Shown piece after piece: positions 58,901 to 64,000 of a stretch of 64,000 nucleotides of DNA. The stretch's first letter is position 1; every line of letters begins with the position of its first letter. The stretch comes from an uncultured Ruminococcus sp. GTDB taxonomy: Bacteria > Bacillota > Clostridia > Oscillospirales > Ruminococcaceae. The DNA lies in contig CAKSAK010000004.1 of assembly GCA_934435205.1 (NCBI GenBank), positions 248,001-312,000 of the forward strand. The letters are read 5' to 3'. The position numbers and the translations under genes were made by a program. Below the pieces are notes generated by a model that saw nothing but the letters and a program-made list of their open reading frames with translations, did not search any database and was not told the origin of the DNA.

Positions 58901-60566
58901 TTGCGTCCACAGCCTTGCCGTTGTCATTGAAGTCAGCGCTTCCGCCTGATATCTGCAAGATTACGTTGTCGCCAAGCGTTCCAGAGTAGTTTCCGCTATC
59001 AATGATGACCTTGCCCTCGCCTACAATGTTAAGTCCTCGCACGATCGCACTGTTTGTAAATTCTATCGTGCCGCCTTTCAGCTCGATAGGATAAGTGAAA
59101 TTATATGTTTTATCAGGGGAGGTCTTTAATTTTAAAGTTGCGCCGTCATAGACAATGATCTTCGGAAGCTCAAAACCGCTTTTGATATCTATGTTCATTT
59201 TGATATCGCCTGAAAGTATGTTTACATCAAATGGGACGTTGGTATCAAGATCAAGGTCATATATATCTTTTAGATCTATTCCGCTTGCTAAATAAAATGT
59301 TTCATAATCATGCATATCCTTGAAATATGACATTTTACCACGGCCATTATCATCTTTTATATAGATGCCGTCCATGTTTTCTGTATAATATTCTGTATAC
59401 CCTCCGAAGCCATACTGCGCAAACTTCTTGAAGTCAGCGGGACAAGTATCGCTTTCATAGAGTTTCAGCCGTCCCGAAACTGCTATTTCGTTGCCGCCTG
59501 ATTTACGGAAACCACGATTGACGCTTTCATAATCCACATACTCTGTTCCGGCACGGACACGTCCTTTTCCTAAAAATTTTATTGAATAATAGTGAACTTG
59601 TATGCCGTATTCCATGAATCCCGGCGTGGACGGATTAATGTTTCTGCCATCTACTGTGGCGTTGTTCTTTATTACGATACCGCCTGCTTCAAGGCCTGAG
59701 GTGTATTCTGCATCGTATTCTTGTGATTTGTGTATCTCTTTAAAGACGTTACCCTCGACCTTACTGCCGTCAACTGTCAAAATTCCATATACCATTATTC
59801 CTGCAATAGTCGAACCGGCATTGTTGAAATATCCGCCTGAAGTGAGATTTTTAGGTCTGTAGTGTGTGTAATTGGTGCACTCTCCCTTAACAGGTCTGTA
59901 TGTAGCACGACCCTCTACGGTGGTATTAGTGCCGTTTACATAAAGCGAACCCTCAACATAAATGCCGTTCATGCCCACAGTTGGTCCGTTTGCGCAAGCC
60001 CAGACAGTGCTGTAGTCATTAACTATCATATTATACTTTACGATAATGCAAGCGCCGAAGCTTTCGCACGATACATTGGTAGCATTTTGTTCAGTTCCGT
60101 CGCCGATAGTAAGATTTGAGCAGTATATTGCTGCGTCATGTGTTACTGCTGAAAATGTTCCGTCGCCAATGATCGTGATATTACTGTCAGGAGCATAAAT
60201 TCCGCTGTAGCTTTCATTGTATTTGGTTGCGGCTTGGCTTGAAAACGGGCTGTCACCAAGATCAATGCGGCCGACAAGCTTTATGTTCAGATCTTGTTCG
60301 CCTTCAACGTATATAAGACCAAATCGGCTGGGCCTTTCGCTGTTGCCGTTTATACGTTTGCCTATAGTCGCCATATTGTAACCAAGAAGCGTCAGGGTCT
60401 TGCTTTGTATATCGTATTTCCAGCCCTGTTTGCTCCATGTTTTATCAGATGTTACCTGTTCTTCGCCTATCCATATGCCATATTCTGTGACCGCAAATGC
60501 GTTCAATGGTGTAATGGACATTGCCATACATAGAGTAAGTATGATGCTCAATAACCGTTTTTTCAT
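55989..60566 (-). CDS. Giant wall-anchored surface protein with Ig-like and Cys-rich repeats
   Basis: 1525 residues. A signal peptide (1-25) is followed by a long beta-rich region (about 30-740) with many short strand repeats reminiscent of a right-handed beta-helix (GSTIAGIMVYGILTVDGS and ITIIGDGTFSA types). Three Ig-like domains follow (about 750-1065) with conserved WEVSKDGGKTF and QWQESSDNGETF. Cys-rich CxxC repeats (about 1067-1430) include two close units (ATCAEKAKCKFCNKEYGDLD, ATCAKKATCDICGSEYGDID). A Ser/Asp/Lys linker leads to sorting signal NPQTG (about 1494), a hydrophobic helix and KKKRKK tail. So it should be attached to peptidoglycan by sortase. The start overlaps the stop of the TetR gene (ATGA). 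Ligand unknown; adhesin or carbohydrate-binding roles are possible. Confidence 0.88.
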   Translation of the reverse strand: MKKRLLSIILTLCMAMSITPLNAFAVTEYGIWIGEEQVTSDKTWSKQGWKYDIQSKTLTLLGYNMATIGKRINGNSERPSRFGLIYVEGEQDLNIKLVGRIDLGDSPFSSQAATKYNESYSGIYAPDSNITIIGDGTFSAVTHDAAIYCSNLTIGDGTEQNATNVSCESFGACIIVKYNMIVNDYSTVWACANGPTVGMNGIYVEGSLYVNGTNTTVEGRATYRPVKGECTNYTHYRPKNLTSGGYFNNAGSTIAGIMVYGILTVDGSKVEGNVFKEIHKSQEYDAEYTSGLEAGGIVIKNNATVDGRNINPSTPGFMEYGIQVHYYSIKFLGKGRVRAGTEYVDYESVNRGFRKSGGNEIAVSGRLKLYESDTCPADFKKFAQYGFGGYTEYYTENMDGIYIKDDNGRGKMSYFKDMHDYETFYLASGIDLKDIYDLDLDTNVPFDVNILSGDIKMNIDIKSGFELPKIIVYDGATLKLKTSPDKTYNFTYPIELKGGTIEFTNSAIVRGLNIVGEGKVIIDSGNYSGTLGDNVILQISGGSADFNDNGKAVDAKGNSVHKYTYVARGADGNEFIGSANTRQPPYDDFYGYNRSEIFHDGNKLHLWLKSQDSIYGVNAFKIKADGTLEDENTYFNLRYGTNILEHRIPFDPITLKYFVVKKNDVVILKTMENEPSSLQDNDIRVEWYSVENDKRTKINAHGTSMYVGRMGNSDNGTHYQADVYYLGWDSKLNHSYTYDAYIFIDEPVFTAPDKFHLDEKAKFEVTNNTPNGAVRLKYLWEVSKDGGKTFTAIDGETSSVYEPTIESQMNGWQIRCKTWVSTGDGQKTEPTVFGPVTINFSEKAPVIVKHPQSGATNAPSQPKPVKPGEIIIVIERYYFFNVEATGSEPLQYQWQESSDNGETFVDIPYTNDNSHSLKVRKENNGKLVRCVVSNEYGSVVSNAAKLTIYYSPEFTASPGNETINSGEKATFTLPIAQGNPYGAEVIWQVSKDGGKTFADVTEADGTFSLDSKVVDGKEEWSTTFTTCATNISFNGYMYRCTVKNAENEDYVGTWVSEKATLTVIRNCAVDGHIFDEGTIISEPTCTDKGVKRFNCSECSQYKDEPINPLGHDWKEATCTAPKTCKRCQATEGEPIEHSFGDYISDENGHWKQCSECGTDSQKELHAYKWNTEDGEYWQDCTICGYETKKSTILKISINGTDETCPLGDYEFTFALPEGCTDVTVGFRFAGDGTELAFTAKDDLYTAKVSASDLESGTMTVYASAKLKDGFVITGEKEVTVLENHVGGTATCAEKAKCKFCNKEYGDLDPTNHTGKPVWDFDSKEHEKKYDCCGEVTIEREPHEWNAGECTECGYKCTHSGGKATCAKKATCDICGSEYGDIDPNNHGKLTHIDKVDATHDKEGNIEYWYCEECGKYFGDKDGTTEIQKADTITDKLKDTPSDDKKDNSKPDKPKGDTNESKTDSSTAENPKNDSSEIKADSSTADKPKSEQKNPQTGSGSGMSLWLAMLLISGGAAMGIKKKRKK

Positions 60567-61282
60567 ATTGTTTCCCCCTCTTCATCATCTTTTGAAAGTT
60601 TAAAATCGAATGTCATTTCCAACATTGCAAACAGCTTATACATGACCTCTGTGGCGATAGCTCTAATATCAAGCGACCTGATAAATGCAAGCACTTTTGC
60701 CTGTTCTTCCTCCGGTACTTTATACACTCGCATTGCCGCTGTCAGAAAACGCCTAAGCTTGTGGTCAAGAGGAAAATGGATATCGCATTTTCTTGCCATA
60801 TAGTTGCGCATTATTCCTGATGTTCCGATTTCCATTTCATAGAAATCGCTTTCGGTATAGCCCGGAAAATTCGAGCCGAATATCTGTTTCAGTTCCGCCG
60901 TAGTGTGGACATAGATATACTCAGCCGTTTCAGGCATAGTATAAGCTTCAATGTAGATCTCTCGGAGATTTTCATTCAGCTCAGTGAGGGTTATCTGTAT
61001 GGCAGTTTCCACAGCATATGTGTATATCGGCGACATATTATAACCAACAATGTTCTTTGCCACTCCAAATTGTCCGCTGAACATCGTGCCCACAAGATCC
61101 ATTAGAATAGCGTCTTTTGTGGAGAATAAGTTCTGAAAGCTTCCTCTTGCAACGCCAGCTTTTTTCACTATCTGTGAGATAGTTGTCTGTTTATACCCCT
61201 GTTCCAGAAACAGTTGGACGCATACAGTGAGTATCTTTTTTTTCGTTTCGATACCATCTTTTCTTGTAGAAATATGTATCAC
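60563..61282 (-). CDS. TetR-family regulator
   Basis: 239 residues from GTG at 61282, the only in-frame start before an upstream stop; its ribosome site (AAGAGG) is unusually close, so the start may be another near-cognate codon. The N-terminal helix-turn-helix is typical: KKKILTVCVQLFLEQGYKQT, TISQIVKKAGVARGSFQNLF. The C-terminal ligand domain is less conserved. The stop codon overlaps the start of the giant surface protein gene, so both are made from one transcript; the regulator most likely controls this operon. Confidence 0.85.
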   Translation of the reverse strand: MIHISTRKDGIETKKKILTVCVQLFLEQGYKQTTISQIVKKAGVARGSFQNLFSTKDAILMDLVGTMFSGQFGVAKNIVGYNMSPIYTYAVETAIQITLTELNENLREIYIEAYTMPETAEYIYVHTTAELKQIFGSNFPGYTESDFYEMEIGTSGIMRNYMARKCDIHFPLDHKLRRFLTAAMRVYKVPEEEQAKVLAFIRSLDIRAIATEVMYKLFAMLEMTFDFKLSKDDEEGETI

Positions 61283-61331
61283 CTCTTTTCATTGTTTATT
61301 AATAATGATTTACAAATTAGTATGTGTATTA

Positions 61332-61360
61332 GTTATAACATATATAACACAAATTGTCAA
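61332..61360 (-). promoter_or_regulatory. Promoter of the TetR/surface protein operon
   Basis: On the minus strand TTGACA (61360-61355), 17 bases and TATAAC (61337-61332), 50 bp before the TetR start. Repeated ACTAAT motifs in the leader (ACTAATACACATACTAAT) might be the operator. Confidence 0.7.
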
Positions 61361-61445
61361 GCGGAAAAAGGGTCATCAGCGAAATTTTACAATAGGCAGT
61401 TTTTTGATATCATTATTTTTGCCTTAATGATTTAAAGCAAAACCC

Positions 61446-61474
61446 TTGTAATATTATAAAAAGTATGGTATAAT
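61446..61474 (+). promoter_or_regulatory. Promoter of thrH
   Basis: TTGTAA (61446-61451), a 17-base spacer and TATAAT (61469-61474), 44 bp before the ATG. Confidence 0.75.
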
Positions 61475-61517
61475 CAAATTACGAATTTTTTTGTATATTT
61501 CTAAGGAGGAAATAATT

Positions 61518-62126
61518 ATGAGTATGTATATCACTTGTCTTGACCTTGAGGGAGTTCTCGTTCCTGAGATATGGATAGCTTTTGCTGAGGCTACAGGTAT
61601 CCCTGAGCTTAAAAGAACAACAAGAGATGAGCCTGACTATGACAAGCTTATGAAATACCGTATCAACATTCTTAAGGAGCATGGTCTTGGTCTTAAGGAA
61701 ATTCAGGATACTATCGCAACTATCGACCCAATGCCGGGTGCAAAGAAGTTCCTTGACGAGCTGAGAAGCTTCACACAGGTAATAATCATCAGCGATACTT
61801 TCTCACAGTTTGCAGGTCCACTCATGAAAAAGCTTGGTTACCCTACTATCTTCTGCAACACTCTTGAAGTTGCTGACAACGGTGAGATAACAGGTTTCAA
61901 GATGAGATGTGAAAAGTCAAAGCTCACAACTGTAAAGGCTCTCCAGTCTATCGGCTTTGAAACTATCGCAAGCGGCGACAGCCACAACGACCTTGGTATG
62001 ATACAGGCGAGCAAGGCAGGCTTCCTTTTCAGAAGCACAGACAGCATAAAGGCTGAATATCCTGAGCTTCCTGCTTATGAAACATATGATGAGCTTATGG
62101 CTGCAATAAAGGCTGCTATGGACTAA
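61518..62126 (+). CDS. thrH: ThrH phosphoserine phosphatase / homoserine phosphotransferase
   Basis: 202 residues from the ATG at 61518 (AAGGAGG just before). LDLEGVLVPEIWIAFAEATG and TTRDEPDYDKLMKYR are almost the Pseudomonas aeruginosa ThrH sequence as I remember it; ISDTFSQF and SGDSHNDLGM are HAD motifs II and III-IV. The enzyme removes phosphate from phosphoserine and can pass it to homoserine, making the substrate of threonine synthase. This suits an organism lacking a normal ThrB, but the genome beyond this window is unseen. It has its own promoter. The next gene follows after 26 bp. Confidence 0.93.
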   Translation: MSMYITCLDLEGVLVPEIWIAFAEATGIPELKRTTRDEPDYDKLMKYRINILKEHGLGLKEIQDTIATIDPMPGAKKFLDELRSFTQVIIISDTFSQFAGPLMKKLGYPTIFCNTLEVADNGEITGFKMRCEKSKLTTVKALQSIGFETIASGDSHNDLGMIQASKAGFLFRSTDSIKAEYPELPAYETYDELMAAIKAAMD

Positions 62127-62152
62127 TTGCTTTCAGACAAAGGAAAACATAG

Positions 62153-63397
62153 ATGAAAAAGGTAATATCACTTATATTGGCAGCGGCTTTGTCACTGTCT
62201 GCAGCAGCGTGCGGTCAAAACGCTGACAGCAGTGTGGCTGACAAGTCAAGCTCTAAGGTGGACGAAAAGCCTGCGGTGGAGAGCTGTAAGATTGCTGATG
62301 ATAAGTTCCATACATATGTGTCTAACACTTACGTTGCTACGGGAAACAATTTTGTTGTAAAGAAAGCTAATGAGGTAACATACAGAGCCTATTTTCCACT
62401 GGAGGAATACGGAGAGCTTGAATACGCTTTCTATTTTTCAAATACAGTGGATTCCACATACAACGCTGACGGAAAGCAGGCTTTTGCAGGCAAAGAGGGC
62501 GGAGAGTATGAGATTTCCTCGGCTTATGTCTGTGACGGCGGAACAGGTCCTGATGACGAGATAACCTCACGCACTGAGGTAACATTTGACGGTGCAGGCT
62601 CAAAGAAAGTCGCACCTGCGGAAACTTTTTGGAGCGACCCTGTTACACTGAATATCCCTGAGGATCATTATCTTGTGTGGGAGTGGACAGTGACGGGAAG
62701 AGATATCCCATGCAACAAGATGTCAAACCTCACGTCTACCACATCATCGAAAAACGGCAGTGATTTCACTTATTGTGACGATGTGCCACTGCCGCTTCTT
62801 GTAGGCGCAAAGCGTGACGTGAAATATCGTGTCACAGCTATCGGTGATTCTATTACCCAGGGCTGTATGACAGACTTCATGGCGTATGAGTTCTGGGCGG
62901 CACGCATAGCAAAAGAGCTTGGTTCTGATTATGCTTTCTGGAACTGCGGTCTTGGCTGGGCGAGAGCGAGCGATTGCGCACAGAAAGGCAATTGGCTCGG
63001 AAGAGCGCTCAACAGCGACATCATGATAGTTGCTTTTGGTACGAACGATATAGTTTCGGGCGAATACGGCGGCGACGGTGGAAACAACGCCGACGAGGTG
63101 AACGGCTATATAAGCACTATCCTTGAACAATCTCAGGCGTCAGGCTGTAAGACTATCTTGTTCAATGCCCCTCCGCAGGATTATGACGAGGAACACGAAG
63201 CGGTGAGAACTGCGCTTAACGATACTGAAAAGCAGACGGCTGAGAAATACGGCGCAGAGTATTTTGACTTTGCGGCACAGCTTTCAACACCTGAAAACCC
63301 AGCAGGTGCGCTTTATGGCGGACACCCGAACGGCGAGGGCGGCAAGGTCGTGTGCGAGGCATTCATGAAACAATTCGCAGAGCTTTTAGGTAAATAA
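62153..63397 (+). CDS. SGNH-hydrolase lipoprotein, possible carbohydrate esterase
   Basis: 414 residues. Lipobox AAACG and a Ser/Lys linker put it outside the cell. A beta-sandwich N-terminal domain (about 45-225) precedes an SGNH hydrolase domain (about 228-412). The catalytic Ser233 is in GDSITQG, GTNDIV is block III, and His391 is in YGGHPNG where many relatives have DxxHPN. The dyad without Asp, together with an N-terminal jelly roll, recalls carbohydrate esterase family 2. It may remove acetyl groups from mannan or xylan, which would suit the mannanase in this window. It lies 26 bp after thrH and probably shares its transcript, which is odd. Confidence 0.85.
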   Translation: MKKVISLILAAALSLSAAACGQNADSSVADKSSSKVDEKPAVESCKIADDKFHTYVSNTYVATGNNFVVKKANEVTYRAYFPLEEYGELEYAFYFSNTVDSTYNADGKQAFAGKEGGEYEISSAYVCDGGTGPDDEITSRTEVTFDGAGSKKVAPAETFWSDPVTLNIPEDHYLVWEWTVTGRDIPCNKMSNLTSTTSSKNGSDFTYCDDVPLPLLVGAKRDVKYRVTAIGDSITQGCMTDFMAYEFWAARIAKELGSDYAFWNCGLGWARASDCAQKGNWLGRALNSDIMIVAFGTNDIVSGEYGGDGGNNADEVNGYISTILEQSQASGCKTILFNAPPQDYDEEHEAVRTALNDTEKQTAEKYGAEYFDFAAQLSTPENPAGALYGGHPNGEGGKVVCEAFMKQFAELLGK

Positions 63398-63409
63398 TAT
63401 TTGTTTTTT

Positions 63410-63446
63410 ACGGCGTTGTGTCTTTTAGCACTTCGCCGTTTTTTTT
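63410..63446 (+). terminator. Rho-independent terminator
   Basis: ACGGCG pairs with CGCCGT around an 18-base loop with a few internal pairs, then a run of T. Confidence 0.75.
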
Positions 63447-63562
63447 GCAAAACAATACCAAACATAATCTGCGATATGTAACGCATATTATATATAGTAT
63501 TCTCGCTTTTGTCGTGAATATTTTATCATATGAAAAGTTTATACTTCTGACATAAGTTTCCC

Positions 63563-63616
63563 TTGACAAACAGGGTTAGTTTATGCTAATATGAATATGG
63601 TTAGTAAATGCTAACC
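63563..63616 (+). promoter_or_regulatory. Promoter with two metal boxes before DUF2325 gene
   Basis: TTGACA (63563-63568), 18 bases, TAATAT (63587-63592). GGTTAGTTTATGCTAATA (63574-63591) overlaps the spacer and -10. GGTTAGTAAATGCTAACC (63599-63616) is a perfect-arm copy at the predicted start. Both match the boxes at 36585 and 37115. Confidence 0.75.
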
Positions 63617-63648
63617 TAAACTAATGTAAAGGAGGAGTTCAGAAAAGT

Positions 63649-63948
63649 ATGAGCGTTATAATAGTAGGCGGAAATGACCGTATGGCAACACGCTATAAGG
63701 ATATCTGCAAATCATATGATTGCAAGGCTAAGGTGTTCATCAAATATCCTACAGGCTTTGATAAGAAGATAGGCAGTCCTGATCTGGCAGTGGTGTTTAC
63801 TGATACAGTGTCACATAAAATGCTCAATGGTCTTAACCAAAGAGCAAGCAAACTTGATTTTCCCGTGGCTATATGCCATTCATCAAGCTGTTCAGCTCTG
63901 AAGAACGTGCTTGAAAAATATTGTACAAAAGGCGTTGTAAACGCATAG
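63649..63948 (+). CDS. DUF2325 protein
   Basis: 99 residues. The Rossmann-like opening VIIVGGNDRMATRYKDICKS and the C-terminal AICHSSSCSALKNVLEKYC match DUF2325, a small family with conserved Cys and His residues and no fixed function. Two metal boxes precede it and another follows before the next gene. That places it with iron or manganese homeostasis genes; in other Firmicutes it often lies next to feo genes as I recall. GGAGG ribosome site. Confidence 0.85.
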   Translation: MSVIIVGGNDRMATRYKDICKSYDCKAKVFIKYPTGFDKKIGSPDLAVVFTDTVSHKMLNGLNQRASKLDFPVAICHSSSCSALKNVLEKYCTKGVVNA

Positions 63949-63961
63949 ATCTATATGTGCG

Positions 63962-63979
63962 GGTTAGGAATTTCTAACC
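63962..63979 (+). promoter_or_regulatory. Metal box before the gene at the right edge
   Basis: GGTTAGGAATTTCTAACC, six-base perfect arms, directly before a GGAGG ribosome site. This is the fifth or sixth copy of the same box in the window. Confidence 0.7.
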
Positions 63980-63991
63980 AAAGGAGGGACT

Positions 63992-64000
63992 ATGTCACAG
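63992..64000 (+). CDS. Start of an incomplete gene at the window edge
   Basis: ATG with a strong AAGGAGG ribosome site (63980-63986) gives only MSQ before the sequence ends. Its box-marked promoter region suggests a metal-regulated gene, such as a feo gene, but the product cannot be read. Confidence 0.5.

Overview
The window looks like a chromosomal segment of an anaerobic gut or rumen Clostridia, most likely Ruminococcus or a close Oscillospiraceae relative. The evidence is the Firmicutes-style housekeeping set (HPr with Ser46, CarD, NrdR, ftsEX followed by PcsB-type hydrolases), TTGACA-17-TATAAT promoters and strong GGAGG ribosome sites. A secreted GH5_7-type mannanase plus a GH130 mannosylglucose phosphorylase matches the Ruminococcus albus mannan pathway as I know it. 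I see no rRNA, tRNA, CRISPR array, transposase or prophage.

Layout. 1-5 kb (minus): ftsE-ftsX, two tandem PcsB-like hydrolases (the second cut by the window edge) and a CdaR/PucR regulator. 5.4-7.8 kb: rimM, a membrane-anchored unknown and trmD, then HPr. 7.9-13.6 kb: a LytTR response regulator, a small protein with a GyrB-like RPGMYIG motif, a one-TM histidine kinase and two ABC half-transporters, a sensing/export cassette with no visible peptide gene. 13.6-20.3 kb: rsmE, carD, a small XRE regulator, lipoproteins and lepA, separated by multi-hairpin repeat elements and a possible minus-strand non-coding RNA. 20.3-25.7 kb: hemW, a HlyD-like lipoprotein, membrane and surface proteins, one of them flanked by two cre-like sites. 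26-33 kb: the complete F-type ATP synthase operon, whose c subunit carries a two-carboxylate, Na+-type ion site.

33-38.3 kb: Na/Pi cotransporter, nicotinate phosphoribosyltransferase, a CxxC heavy-metal domain protein and a DtxR-family repressor with a ZIP transporter. GGTTAG-N6-CTAACC boxes lie before these metal genes and recur at the right end before a DUF2325 gene and an incomplete gene, suggesting one metalloregulon. 38.7-42.7 kb: the modular mannanase. 42.7-45.3 kb (minus): a P-type metal ATPase with a PacL-like partner and a structured leader RNA. 45.5-48.5 kb: an EAL protein, a RelE/XRE toxin-antitoxin pair bracketed by identical terminators, and a 31-residue membrane peptide. 48.7-55.9 kb: aspartate kinase, nrdR, GH130, an orphan sugar-binding lipoprotein, a CPBP protease and PduL. 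56-61.3 kb (minus): a TetR regulator translationally coupled to a 1525-residue wall-anchored protein. 61.5-63.4 kb: ThrH and an SGNH esterase lipoprotein.

How it works together. The mannanase, the phosphorylase, the binding protein and perhaps the esterase form a scattered mannan-use set. Aspartate kinase and ThrH serve the threonine branch. The box-marked genes would answer to the local DtxR protein. HPr Ser46 and the cre-like sites point to CcpA-type carbon control.
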